A stretch of 64,000 nucleotides of DNA from Toxonevra muliebris (Eukaryota; Arthropoda; Insecta; Diptera; Pallopteridae). The number at the start of each line of letters is the position of its first letter. Within the stretch, counting starts at the first letter, position 1. Location of the stretch: the NCBI GenBank assembly GCA_963691655.1, contig OY829327.1, forward strand, positions 59,408,079-59,472,078. Direction: 5' to 3'. Made by a program: the position numbers and the translations under genes. Shown one piece after another: positions 22,214 to 34,379 of the stretch. The notes under the pieces were generated by a model. That model was not told the origin of the DNA and did no database searches. It saw only the letters and a list, made by a program, of their open reading frames with translations.

Positions 22214-24645
22214 GCTTATGAAATATATTCGCGTTTCAAGACCCCCTGATTCCAAATATATAAATTTTATTTTCCATTTTTTTCCTTTCTATTTTTCGAA
22301 GCTTTTGCCTTTTTCACTGTTTTAGTGCATTTTTCGAAATTTTTGTGCTTTTTTCTAAGTAATAAATGCCTTTCTTCGGGTTTTCTACCTATTATTAATT
22401 TTTAATCTCTTACTATTTTTAATGGCCGATATTTTGTGAATGAAATTTTTAGCACAAATGGAAACTTTTTTTCGCTCCGTTTGTCACGAAAAAAATGGAC
22501 GTTAACCGATAGAAACATATTAAGACGCTGAATTCAAAAAAGAAGGAGCAAATGATAACTTCTCATGTTGGGGGTAAAACAAATGAATTTTATGGCGACT
22601 CTGCCAAAATGATGCTGACGTGGGACATACTTTTGAAAAGCTCCACAGTCCAAAACTCAAAAGCTGTTTTAAGAAATACATAATAAGAAATACGAAAAAT
22701 TATGTTCAATACTGCTATGAAGTTCTTTTGAAAATCCGGTCCCAAATTAGTGGAAAACCTTTTTTTCATTTCGATTGATCCGACCGATAAAGCTGGACAT
22801 CATGTAACCAAGGTTAATGTTGGCCTATTGCACATTGGTTTTTGGCATAAAGTCGTAGAAAAGAGATATTCATAATAAAATACAAAAATGGGCAAAATCG
22901 AATAAGTGCCACGCCTACTTCCCATATACTTCTAATCTCGAAATGTATATATCTTGTAAAGTATCATAGATAGAAAGCTAAAATTTGGTGAGTAGATATA
23001 TTTACTCGAGAAATTCAACTATACTGAAAACAGAGAAAATCGGTCAAACTCCACGCCTACTCTTCATATGTAGTTAATTTTGATATATGAATGTATATAT
23101 GTATGTATGTTATATGTATATATGTAGTTTCGCAGATATAAATCTGAAATTGAATATGTAACCTCACAGCAGATTTTAGGGGCGACATTTCTCCTTCTCA
23201 AATAAGAAATATTTCAATACTTCATATTAATTCATTGATATGTTATCCACAATTCATATAATCAATTATTGCTATTGCTTGCATTTAATTTTTTTGTTAA
23301 GCTTCGGATATATCACAATTGCTTTCTTTATTGAGTAACCTCATACCATATATATTTTCCAGTAAAAAAGCAAAGCCTTCCCCAGGAGGAAGGGAACTAA
23401 CTTGCTTTGTTCGGAAGAAAGCGTTTTCCATATCTTACTTGGCCTTAGGCGTACTCTCTTTTACAAAACACGCCAAACCTTTACTCTGTGATTTTTTAGC
23501 CGCAATTGTAGTAGCATGAACCATTATGTCAATATTGTGATTTTGCTCAAAAAAAAGATCTGTTACCAGCTTTGTCTTCAATCGGTTCTTTGCTTCTGCA
23601 TAACTGAGCTGAGTTCATCCCATTTTACTTGAACATGCATTTTCCTAATATTTATCATTAATTGCAATAATAATAAATGCAGAAACCCACTTTGGGTATT
23701 TTTCTTTAAACCGATTCAACATTTTGTTACAACGTAGACGTTTTTCGTTAACAAAACCAAGCAAATTTCGTTTTTTTTTCTTAATTTCATCTTTTTCTCC
23801 CAAAATCAGTTCATTGTTATTATTGTTTTTGAGAACCCAATCGAAAACAACATCATTTCTACGACTACTCTCTTGTTAAACTCAAGCATTTCTTCGTGTT
23901 GCAATGCAAGAGTTTCTAGAAATTCCAAATATCTTTAAATCGGGCAAAAACGGGCAAAAGTTTTTAATAACACATTATTCTGAATACTTTTGTTAATAAC
24001 TTGGCATTTGCAACTTTTTGAAAGCGCTTGCACTAAAAAAGTAATATTCCATAAAACACAAACACAATTGTTAGGTTTATATAAAATTACACGTGAACAA
24101 AACATTACACAATTGGACAACAACACACAATTATGAAAAAAGTAGCATTAACCATTTATTTAACTTTATCTCCGTTTTAAATTTTAAAGAAATATTTACG
24201 CTCAAAGGCAGTCAACGTATTTCCCAAATTTTGGACCATAGTGCATTGGTTAAAAATGGAAGTTAATAGATTTTGCCTGTAGAAATTTTGGAAAAGGTAA
24301 AAGCATCCGCAATTTTATTTGACGGTTCTCTTGGTCGATGATCTTCTATTGACACCTCATAAATACTTTTCCACCATTTTTGGAATAGACGACCGTTTTG
24401 GTCAAACGAGAAATGTATACAAAAGATTATAAATAAGAAAAACAATGTTTTTGGAATATTTTTCTTGTGTATTTTGAACTTATCTGCATTTTGCTGATAG
24501 TAAATATTCTTTTGTTTAGAGATGTTATTTTTTGAAAGTAGTAGAATTTAAAATATTCTTAACTAAAAAGTTGTGAGCATAGTAAAACTTAATATTTCCA
24601 AATTACTGTATTTTTTCACTAATTAATGTCATACTGTACACGGGT
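22214..24645. other. AT-rich stretch with decayed coding traces
   Basis: On the minus strand between about 23280 and 23900 there are protein-like pieces split over frames (ATTIAAKKSQSKGLACFVKE, ENAFFRTKQVSSLPPGEGFA). These look like an old transposon-encoded protein that I cannot place. The rest shows short ATGT-type microsatellite (about 23090-23125) and no gene. Confidence 0.35.
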
Positions 24646-25133
24646 CAAAACTACTGTACAATTATTATTTGTCAGTAGTGAAGGCTAAAATAATAGTTTT
24701 GTTTCCTGCCTAAATGTAGGCAACGAAGACTATGTCGAAGTCTAAGCATTTTTTCACAGTGAAGGCGTACGAAAACTCAAGGTCATTAGAAAAATTTTGA
24801 AAATTTGAAATTGACTGTTAATATTAAAACAGCGCCATCTGTTGAACTTCTCCCTGAGGTATGATTGGCAGCACTAACATATATCTAATTAATTAAGCTT
24901 AAAGCTTTTTATTACCGCATGCAGCAAGAACTTACACTACTTCGCAACAGATGTCAGTATTGGTTGACTACAAGGATGGTGTACTAAATATTCTGTACCA
25001 CGAGCAGTACAGGTGGCGTTGTAGATTTACTCTTAACTGTCAATGTTATCTAAATTTCAAACTTTAGGCAAAAACAAAATTACTGTTTTAGCCTACACTA
25101 TGGAAAAATAATAATTGTACAGTAATTTTGACA
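24646..25133. mobile_element. Non-autonomous element with about 69-bp inverted ends
   Basis: The left arm (24646-24714) contains TACTGTACAATTATTATT, GGCTAAAA and TTTTGTTTC..GCCTAAA. The right arm (25065-25133) has the same in reverse complement, including AATAATAATTGTACAGTA. The arms are about 80-85% alike by eye. It sits against, and probably inside, the Tc1 transposase fragment that begins at 25134. Confidence 0.72.
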
Positions 25134-25440
25134 ACAGTTTTGGTTTCAGTTTTTTTACAGCGGCAGAAAGTGTTCCAGGACTTCGGTGTTCAACATATGT
25201 ATTGGCCTGGAAACCCTCCAAATTTAAACCCAATCGACCATTTATGGCACGTAATGAAACGTAAAGTGGCTCAGCATAAACCGCAGAGTAAATTGAACCT
25301 AAAAATAATTTTGGGAAAAGGAAATTTCAAACAGTGTTTTAAAAAATCTGGTTGAGTCAATGGCTGCTCGAATCGAAGCTGTTATTACATCCAAAGTCGT
25401 ATTAAATTTAAGATTAGAATATTGCTTTACCTAAAGTTCA
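25134..25440 (+). mobile_element. Tc1-like transposase C-terminal relic
   Basis: The frame reads FQDFGVQHMYWPGNPPNLNP followed by IDHLWHVMKRKVAQHKPQS. This is the Tc1 catalytic-tail motif (W P-SPDLNPIE-LW--LK). After a frameshift it continues with VNSMAARIEAVITS-like sequence. N-terminal and central transposase regions are absent, so this is a dead fragment. Confidence 0.75.
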
Positions 25441-26675
25441 AGAAAACAAAACAAATTTTTCAAATTGTTCAAAAATTTAAATATTTTGTAAAATCAAATA
25501 AATATATGAAAATCAATTTTCATTTTAAATAGAAAGGACGAAAAAAACATTTGAAATCAATAAAATTTTGTTAAATAGCTTATATTTGTTTATTAAATAC
25601 ACATTTAAACAATTATGGATGTGGTCCAAACATAAGCTGAAAAATTTAAAAATACTGCGAAAAATGAAGTGGTAAGATGTGCGTGACCGCAAGTTTATTT
25701 AGTTGCGTAAATATTTTAAATAAGAGGTATTCATTGCCAATCTATAGTAAAAAATTTTTATAAAATCTTCTGCTTCGGCAAAATACTTCGGCCATTTTTT
25801 GCCGAAAACCATCAAACAAAAAGGAGCATAAAATTCCTATAACGTTATTTTTATCTGAGCCCGTATTTTACTTACATCTGTTGGCCGTTAATGAAAAGCA
25901 TTCGTACAATGTTTGATTAACAGATGGCTGTAATGGAGAACAAATGTTTAACGAAACCCACACTGCCATCTACCACATCAAAGCCAAACTACTTCTTCGT
26001 GTGTGTTCATACTTTCAATAAACTTTGCGGCGCCATCTAGTTTTTGAGCAACGAATATAGAGTGAAAATGGTCGCAATTCGCTCTGAAGCATTTTAGAAC
26101 TTAAAAACATAGAAACCAGCTACGAGGTGCAATACCGATGAAGCGAATTGCCACGGTTGTCAACACATCTAGCGGACATAGATAAGTTGGGTTCTTTTGA
26201 TAAAACAAAAATTTTACATATCTTTGGAGTGTAAAATTCAAAATTTGTCGTAAACATTTTATCTTGATTTTATGCATTTTGATTGCCTTCTTTTCGTTTT
26301 GTTTGTTTATAGTATTAGGTCTGTTCCCGTACATTTTGGGTAAAGTTTCTCTGTGATAGACAAAAATACACAAAAGGAATGCACAAAACCACTTTTTTTG
26401 TACCAAACAAAACGTCAAATTTTAACGACAGTTAAATTCAAAAAACAAAGTTTCTGTGATATTCAATACAATAAAACTTGTTAAATCTTACAAGAAAACA
26501 AATAAATAATGATAAAATTAAACATAAATTGTTCGCCTGTCTACTTTTGTAAAATCTTCTGGTTTACAATCACCATTTGCATTATTCAGAAATGGCAGAA
26601 GCTTCTACAGCGTCGGAAGTTGAACAGACAATTGCGTCATTAACTTGTGGAGAATGAAGTTAAAAATCAACTAAA
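25441..26675. other. AT-rich intergenic stretch
   Basis: Contains short TTCGGCA/TGCCGAA motifs at about 25770-25805 and a 105-codon minus frame at 26101-26418 with no recognisable domain. Nothing further is supported. Confidence 0.4.
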
Positions 26676-27833
26676 CAGGCATGTTCCAGAATCCGAGTGA
26701 AAGAGAATTCGAAAGTGAATTTGAAATCAAGTGAAATTGTTTTTGGTGTTCTAGAAACCGAGTGAGTTCATATTCACTATTTTTTTAAACTCGTTGTAAT
26801 GTTTGCAACTCGCTCTAATTTGCAATCAGCTGATTGTTGGCGCAAGGAAAAAAACAAAACAAGTTGTGAAAAATTTAAAATATTAATGCTTTAATTGTAT
26901 ATGCGTTAAATATTGATGCCAAAAACCAATATGCTAGCGTAAAAATTAAAAGGCGAGCATTAACAGCGGCAGAGGTGGCCGCCGTGGAAGTGCCGGCAGT
27001 GTAAGAGGCGGCGGTGCTAGGGGCAGCAAAAGAAGTAGCAGCTACCACAGCAGCTATCGAGCTGGACGGCATTTTCTCATCGGAGCTTGTGGTGTCTACA
27101 TTTTCAAAAGTGGGAGGGGGACCAAACTGTGCTATTATATTCCTAATATTTGTCTTCTAATTTATCCAAACCTATTGATGTGTTTAATTAGAAAAATGCA
27201 TACAAAAATATATGTATAAAATTACCTTTTTCCAATCAGATACTGTGTTTCAGTGTTTCTACTTTTGGTTGGGTGGTTGGTTGGTTAAGGAGGCCCACAG
27301 CAGACCCACTGTCAGACAGAAAGAGCGCTATAGCGCCGTTTTGAAACTTTTAACTTAACTTTTTCACCGAACTAGAATTAAAGTTGGACTCGTACTACCC
27401 CAGCTGGGCTCTTATCCTTGCAATTTCTTTGAACTGACTGCTGAGCAATCGGACAGGTTGTCGAGGAAATACTTTCTCAAAAAGTTGCCTTGATGCTTCT
27501 TCATAAACTTGAGGAATAAGGTACCCTGGATGGAGTTCTTATGCTTTCGCCATCAAATTTTTATTTTCATTAAAATTTTTTATACTTGATTAATTTATTA
27601 AATTTACTAACATTTTTGGGCCAATTGCTTTATTTTACTTGTTGCTGCTAAAGTGAATTCAAATCACTTCTTTTTTTTTTTTGGTAAATTCGGTTTCTAG
27701 AACATGCGAATTCGTTCGAAATTCACTTTTAACAACGAGTAAGAAAATAAAAGTGAATTCTAGAACACCAAACAGTGAAATTGATGTGATTTCAATTCAC
27801 TTTCACTCGAAAGTGAATTCTGAAACATGCCTG
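26676..27833 (-). mobile_element. DNA transposon with long inverted ends and an Ala/Ser/Thr-rich frame
   Basis: CAGGCATGTTCCAGAATCCG at 26676 is mirrored by the right end at 27833 (CAGGCATGTTTCAGAATTCA on the other strand). Similarity runs about 120-150 bp, with GGTGTTCTAGAA and AAGTGAATT motifs in both arms. Inside, a minus-strand frame (27140 down to 26875) reads GPPPTFENVDTTSSDEKMPS, then a low-complexity Ala/Ser/Thr run, then a hydrophobic tail. It may be the C-terminal part of a transposon-encoded accessory protein. The family is not identified and no clean target duplication was found. Confidence 0.6.
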
Positions 27834-28308
27834 AATATACTATTAAGTAATTAATTTTCAAATGTCTTTTAAAAATGCTCCATTTTAAATATCACTTATT
27901 TTTCTAAAAATTCTTTATTTATTTATTAATTTGAAATTTTCAATATATTTTCACAAAAGCAAAACAGCTGATAAATACAAAACAGCTGATTGTTTGACAC
28001 TTTTAATATTTTTATCTGAAAAAAAAGTGCGGCCTATTTCGTGCAAAAAGAAGAAGACAATTACTCTCTCATCTTTGCTCTCATTTGCAAGTTTTTTGAG
28101 TATGGGAACGCTTCTGGGCTGTTTTGGGCGAACGCGTTCACCCGCGTTGTAGTACGGGAACGGACCTATAATTTGCCCACTTCTTATTTTGACAGCCAGC
28201 AGCTGCTCTGACACGAACATGAACATTGCTATGATCTAAAGCTACTCGAGGCGCTATGTTAAAGCATACTTATTTCTTACCGACTTTCTGCATCAATATT
28301 TCATAAAT

Positions 28309-28867
28309 ATGTCTAGTAATGCCCCAAAGCGACCTAGTGATTCTCGCCAATATTCTTCACAGAAACGCCAAAGCGATCCGTTGGTGGCAACTCATGGATC
28401 ACCGTCTAGCAAGGCACTGTGAAGTTATAATAGGAAAAATTATGCAGTCGCAGAAAAAAAATTTAGATGAACTCTGCTCTAAAATTGAAAACATACAACG
28501 CGACAGAGTGGTGAAACTGGAAAATACAGTGATTGAAGTGCGTACATTGAAGGCCGAGGTGGTAGATTTAAAGGCGCTGCTGAAAGGAAAAGAAAACACA
28601 TTGGTAGCGAATGAACTTTGTCCATACGGAATACCTTACGATGGTGAAAACTTACGCGATATATTTGCTCATATATGTAGCTCTATAAATATACCCACTC
28701 TGGCCATCAAAAACATTTCCCGTCTTAAAAACTACAAAACAAAACAACAGAATGACACTTCGATACTTATCAACATAGAATCTACATTTGATAAAAACTT
28801 AACTTTAAAATCAATTTTGAAATTTAGGAAAGATAATTCTGATGATCTCCGACTAAAACATGCTTGA
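28309..28867 (+). pseudogene. LINE ORF1-like (coiled-coil plus FP-type C-terminal domain) relic, frameshifted
   Basis: A start at 28309 gives MSSNAPKRPSDSRQYSSQKR and reaches a stop at about 28422. The other frame then carries the real continuation, VIIGKIMQSQKKNLDELC, a heptad-like coiled coil (LDELCSKIENIQ, VVKLENTVIEVRTLKAEV), and a domain with GIPYDGENLRDIFAHIC, INIPTLAIKNISRLKN and ILINIESTFDKNL. This order matches small nucleic-acid-binding proteins encoded by insect transposons. A frameshift near 28400-28425 breaks it. It could instead belong to a DNA transposon; the assignment to a LINE is inference. Confidence 0.6.
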
Positions 28868-29199
28868 TTCGACTCGGATGCTTTATGTACAAAAAATTAA
28901 CAACAAATTACAACATTTTAAAAGCTGCTTACACAAGAGGAAAAAACAACTGTGGTCAGCTTTTACTCAACGGGGACTTGTTTTTGTAAAGTGCTGCTTC
29001 GAATAACCACCGGTTCGTGTTTCATTCATTAGTACGTTGGATCAGCTAGTAGGTTCATACCCAGTGGGAAATGCACGCTTCATTGAAATTATTATATTAT
29101 GAAATCACAAAATAGCAAGAGAGATATAGTTTTCAAAGTTAGGACAAAAGAAATACAGTATTTTTTGTGCGCGGCAAATCAAAGTAACTGCCAGTGAAT

Positions 29200-30030
29200 A
29201 TGCGATTTACCAGACTACCCGGTCCAGGGACCCAACATAGAGTTGATTGAGCATACTCAAACAATCCCACACCAGTTTAGAGGTGATCTCAAAAGAGCAT
29301 AGTGCTCGAATGGCTGCCTGACTACCCGACATAATAGCAATATCTTCGTGGGGACAGACCAAGAGACAGTTGTTTTTCGTCGGATTACCTCGCTTTTCAG
29401 GCCCTATAGATCTTCCCGCCAACCTTTTTTCTTTTGTTGCTCTTACAATTGCTGGCTTGAACCCACACTCTATTACAGACATAATGGACTGAGCTCTAAC
29501 TGTCGAACAAGTTCGCATCGTTCCGTTACACAGAGACATGCTAATCTTTGAACTCTTTGATCTTATGATTGGCCTTACCATCATTGTATACATCTAGCGC
29601 ATTTGGTTTACATCCCAAGTTTTCACTGCTAGCTTTCTTCATACCATTAGAGTACAAATGGCTTTATTTGTAACTGTCTCATCACGCGATTTCCATGGGA
29701 GCTTACTATCTAATACTAAGCCCAGATAGTTTACCTCTTGCTTTGTGAAAAAACCTCCCCGGCTAGTGATATCGCTTTCCAGCACGGGAGTGATCTCTTT
29801 CTAGTAATACAACAAAAATTTTCTGCAAATTTACCTCTGGCTATGAGGAAGATATCATCCGCATACCCTTGGAAGTCTATGCCTGCCTCTGAGAATTTCA
29901 TTTAAAGATTGTCCACTGCCACGCCCACATTAGAGGTGATAATACTTCTCCCTGTGGACATCCTCTGATTGTGCTGACTAATATGGTACCTAACCCTGTT
30001 TTCATCTCAGTCCATATAAGCCCAAAAGCC
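29200..30030 (-). mobile_element. LINE reverse transcriptase/RNase H relic
   Basis: Read on the minus strand: RGCPQGEVLSPLMW (about 29960-30000), the reverse transcriptase box GYADDIFLIARG (about 29835-29870), YLGLVLDSKLPWKS (about 29690-29730), and YTMMVRPII, then an RNase H segment with EDIAIMSGSQAAIRALCSFE and SKLVWDCLSMLNQL. Several frame breaks separate the pieces. The presence of RNase H points to the I/R1/LOA-type group. Related fragments are at 49470-49640 and 55360-56410. Confidence 0.8.
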
Positions 30031-32390
30031 GAGCTTGCCTAAGAATTGTTAACTGAGAATTTGTACAATATGTACTTACAACTTAACTTTTAACTGAAAG
30101 AATAATTTTCTTTTAAACATTTTTATTTGTATTACCCTGTTTTTCAATAGCTCCTATATGTACTAATAAAAAATTAAATGTGGATTATATAAAATACACA
30201 CATGCATTCATGCTATCGCAGTTCATCAAGTTGGCTTTTACGAGGCTTTTAAGATTTGAAAATGTATGTTTTCATAACATGCTATCTCGCTTATTCTTAT
30301 AGGAAGTTCAATAGCTTTTTTAGTATGTGCGGTTCCATAAAAAGTAGCAGCATACCAATTTTCTACTACTATGTATGATTTCATATGGAACTCAAAAGCT
30401 GGATTTCAGTTTTTGTTTGGCATTTGGAAAGTATTTACTCCACTTTCTTTTACTCCTATTTTTTTGCGCCATTCGTTTTTAGCAAAGTTTCAAACCGGTT
30501 AAATTGGGTTCGTGTTCAGGTTCAGGTTCAAGCAAAAAATAACAGTGTGTTCCGGTTCAGGTTCAAATAAAAATGAAGCAAAACAAGGTTTTTCAAATAA
30601 TAGTTTTACTTATTACATCCACTTTGCAATTTGGATTTTTTCATTCCGTTGACATTTTCTTATATTTGATAATTTGCAGTTTTATTAATAAGGTTTATAT
30701 TAAGAGAAATTATTGTTTAGTTTAAAAAATAGTCTATATAAATTAAGTCCAAAAATGCCCTTCCTACGTTCACCTCCTGAATTTATATGCTCATTTTGTA
30801 TTTTTAATGTTAATATTTCAGCACGTCCAAAAACGTTGGTAAAGTCCAAACAGAGCTCCCTTATTTCTTCTTCAATGCTTCAATCGGGATCTAGAGCATT
30901 CCATCCTTATTGTCGATTTTAGCCTTTTTGGTTTGGTAAAAAAATGCACTGGGCTTGCCTCATCAGTAAATGCTAGGCACGCCACTGTCGAAGATAAGGA
31001 TTAAGTAGAAGTTATTTCGTTTTATTTAAGAAGAATTAATTTTATACGGGAAAAACATGGACCTGGAACTTTAAACATGACATAATTTACACTGTGCAAC
31101 ACATTTTTCTAACGGAGAATCGGCCAACACAGGTCGATAGTACTGGTGTAGAGTAACAAAACCCCAAAAGGGTTTTGCAAAGTTAGCTCGCTTTTAAAAG
31201 TTATAGGCATTCAAAGTTTGCCTATTGCAGCTTAATTTGCAAAAATGAAGTGCTCATTTTTTACTACTTTCTTCAGCGAAATAAAAACAAAAACAATTTT
31301 AACACTATAGAGTTTTCCATATTAAGAAGTTTAAACTATTCATTACATGACTTTTGGAAAAAGAATAAGCAATAATACTAGTAACAAAAACTTTTAAAAA
31401 CGAGCAGAGACGGGACAAATGCACTTAGGGTAATGGGGGATCGCTGAGTCCGAATCCGTGGTCCGCTTTGCTCTGCTACGTCACAATTTAAAATTGAAAA
31501 AAAAATTAAAAATGGAGTTCATATTTTTTTATTTTTTAACTTAAAATTTTTTTTTAAATTATTTTTTTTTTAATTAATAAATTTGTTCGTAATTTTTTTC
31601 ATCCTCGTTATCATCGTTCACTTTTATCTCGTTGTTAGCTTAACCCAGTAATGCCTAGCGGTGCCATATGCCACTTTGCCGCTGAGCCGTTCCTAAGTCA
31701 GGATAAAAAAAAATTGTTCTCAAGTTACTTTCTTTATCTATCTACTTTGGTTCCCGCTCGTCCTTAATGGGCCAAATGTATACTTAAGTGCAAAATGTTG
31801 TCCGTTGTTCAAACTGGTTACTTTCTTAAGATACAACAGAAAAAAAAACGAAACGATTCAGATAAAATTCCTGAAACTATTTACATCATTCTCTAACCTT
31901 TTAGCTTGAAAAGATCCCATTCGCATTTTGGGTGGCGCAATGTGTTATTACATTAACTGTGACTTCGATGAATGAAGTTAAATTAAACATATATTTTTTT
32001 AGAATTCTGGTAATCATGAACAAATTTTATGCAACTGTATGTGTGCTATGTAGTTATGAATTGTCAATTAAACGAGAAATTTATAATGTTTAACAATTTT
32101 TTTATTTTCTAAATAGTAACTAATTGAATCTCTTAGGGAGTAGAGGGGTAATGTTCCCCTTTATCACTCCCCTACCTACGCTACTGCGCTACGTAGTTAT
32201 GACTACGTATGTATGTATGTGTGTATATTTTATTTGGTTGATTTGAAGTTTTGTTTGTCGGGAAACTACTGTGTGCCTTAAAATTTTTATTTTGTTATTG
32301 CTACGACAGCTGACAACTTTATTTATTTTTGTTTATTTGTTGTACATATTATCGTATCTAAGAGCTGTCTTCAATTGCTTGTTTGCAACT
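30031..32390. other. Intergenic stretch upstream of the lobo start
   Basis: Holds a short GTTCAGGTTCAGGTTCA tandem at about 30514-30530. A possible transposon end, reading CAGTGGCGTGCCTAGCA on the minus strand, terminates at 30987. Decayed minus-strand coding traces lie left of that end. TATG microsatellite is at about 32203-32224. The last about 100 bp should include the lobo 5' UTR. No other gene seen. Confidence 0.4.
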
Positions 32391-33030
32391 ATGCCACCGA
32401 AAACGCCAAAAAGCAAAAGGTCTAAAGTTGACAGTGTAGTTCGAATTGATCCGAAGAAACATGAAGCAGCGTTGAAGGAGATCGAATTGAAGCATCAAAT
32501 GGAACTTCTAGCTGCAGAAGAGGCCGAAAGAGAAGAGGAATACCTAGACGAAGAAGAGATGGGGTCAGAAGAGGAAGACGAAGATGAGATTTGGTCAGAT
32601 ATTGAACCAGCCTGGGAAGTAGGTCGTATCGACCTCTCGTTTCCCGAAACGATTGACCAATTTAGTGAGTCACCTCAATGTTATCCGCCTAGCTACTACA
32701 CACTCTCTCCAAAGGAACGTTTACTACTGTTGTATGCGGAGAATTTCCGGAAGCAGTTTGTAATCAATTATCCAAGAAGACGGCCTCTAATATTGGCTCT
32801 ACCCAATGAATGTGATGTGCAAGTAAGCTATTAAATTAAAATACCCCACAACATCTTCCCAAATTAAAGGAATAAACACATGTAGAAAATGATTTTTCCA
32901 GAAATTCGTTTGTACAACAATACGCCCCACGAGCTTCTTACATATACCTCTAATAGGTAGCGAAGTGGAATGTGCAAGTTTCGTCGCTGATTTTATTAAA
33001 TATGAGCCACTTGAGGATATGATGAGGCTG
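32391..33030 (+). CDS. lobo: Dynein regulatory complex subunit 7 (lost boys/CCDC135), first two coding exons
   Basis: DRC7 belongs to the nexin-dynein regulatory complex of motile axonemes; in flies the gene is needed for sperm behaviour in storage (family knowledge). Exon 1 (32391-32822) starts at ATG in context CAACTATGCC: a basic start (MPPKTPKSKRSK), an acidic coiled coil at about 20-62 (EEAEREEEYLDEEE), then YTLSPKERLLLLYAENFRKQ and ALPNECDVQ. The donor is CAA|GTAAGC, the acceptor TTTTCCAG. Exon 2 (32902-33030) reads KFVCTTIRPTSFLHIPLIG and VECASFVADFIKYEPL, ending CTG|GTGAGT. Phases fit and the frame is intact for 187 residues. The family is over 800 residues, and the next conserved block (S-TTVL..GN.F..ATLLCSLLIG) is not visible downstream to 64000. 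So it is either a gene with a very long intron or a truncated copy. An upstream in-frame extension lacks an ATG and was not used. Confidence 0.82.
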
Positions 33031-34034
33031 GTGAGTATTATTATATATATATAAAAAATATCTTTAAAGTATCATTCATTTACGGTTTCGTGAGCAAGTT
33101 TAACACTCTTTTTTATTTTTATTTACTGGTCTATGGAATTAAATCCTTACAGACTAATACATGTGGAATAAAAATAAATATCTTAGAATTAAGTAACAAT
33201 AACAATGAAATTCATATTTGAGTTAGGAGTAATGACGAGATAATTCAACTTTGAAAGAGTTCTTAGAAAGATTGAATTAACCTTCTATTACATAAATTAT
33301 ATGTAAATAAATCAATAATTTACATAAATTATATGTAAATTAATTGCGTTATGCAAAGACATTGGGCCCAAAAAATTAAAATTTTCTTAACTTTCAATAA
33401 CTTTCTTTGAACACGCTCTATACGATTCGAATGAAATGCATTGCCTATTTCAAAACGTGAACAAAATCATAAAGCTCAAAATCGTGAATTGTTTATAAAA
33501 TATCTGTGGAAAAAAGGAAGTTTAATAATTTAAACAATTCGAAATAAAAGGCTAAGGAGCTGTAATCATGTAAAGCGTGTGGGATAGCTTCAGAATTTCA
33601 AAACAAGATCTTTTACGATTTTCAAATCGCTTCCTTGATTTTTATTGTTCACGTTGTCGCAAGTTCACTTTATTATTTAATTTCCACAACATCACGTAAA
33701 TTATGCCATATTATTATTATTTGAAGGAAGGACGACTCGAAAGTCAGGCACTGCGACCTATAAGATCTATTGTACCAAAGCCCCAAGAAAGAAAGAAAGA
33801 AAGGAAGGGAGAAAGAAAGATATAAAAATTATGCCATAACAACCTGTACCATCAGAAGTGGGGCTGGTGGGGCATCGAGCCATTTTTATTTAACTTTAAG
33901 TTTTTTCAAAGTCGAAGTATTATGCACGATCCGTGTAAACACATGCTCGTTCAATTTCAAAAGAACTGGCACTTGGAAATGAATTTTATGAGGGTAACGT
34001 TGCATACATTTGAAACTGTTGCTTGGAAATTTGC
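33031..34034. other. AT-rich stretch after lobo exon 2
   Basis: Contains a LINE-tail-like fragment at about 33108-33170 (TTACAGACTAATAC, shared with about 34383), a direct repeat TACATAAATTATATGTAAAT at 33292-33311 and 33323-33342, and a GAAA microsatellite at about 33780-33822. No exon of lobo found. Confidence 0.45.
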
Positions 34035-34228
34035 CAACAGTTTTTTTTAAACTATTTTAAACCAATTTTTGAGAAACAACATGTTTGCATGAAAGAGCCG
34101 AAAAATAATATGAGGGGAAAAATGGCGTCCAAATGCCAACAGTTGTGCTGATAAAAAACACATAACTACGCGTTCAGAAGACACGCTCCCTTCTGTTGGA
34201 CAACAGCTGTGTCTTCTGAACACAACCA
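34035..34228. mobile_element. MITE, family with 44087-44310, copy 1
   Basis: About 190 bp shared in order with 44087-44310: AACATGTT.GCATGAAA.AGC, GAAAAATAATATGA, GCGTCCAAATGC, CAGTT, ACTACGCGTTCAGAAG.CACG and the end CAACAG.TGTGTCTTCTGAAC. No coding capacity. Confidence 0.7.
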
Positions 34229-34379
34229 TTAACAAAAATTATGAGTTTTCCTGAAACTTGGAAACGATGTTCTGACTTACTTAGTAGGCACCACAACCGA
34301 TGATCGGTCTTGGCCGCCTCAATGAAGCTTCGCCAGCAAAGTAATAGTAATTTATTTATTTAAGTCTATAAAAAAAAAT

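Noticed and set aside
30900..30987. Complete transposon ending at CAGTGGCGTGCC
   Set aside because: One end is convincing but I could not find the matching left end or a target duplication.
32271..32390. Extended N-terminus of lobo
   Set aside because: Open in frame but begins without ATG and is Leu/Phe-rich 5' UTR-like sequence; the ATG at 32391 has a good context and matches the expected basic start.
33780..33822. Coding start MYQSPKKERKKGREKER
   Set aside because: It is the translation of a GAAA microsatellite.
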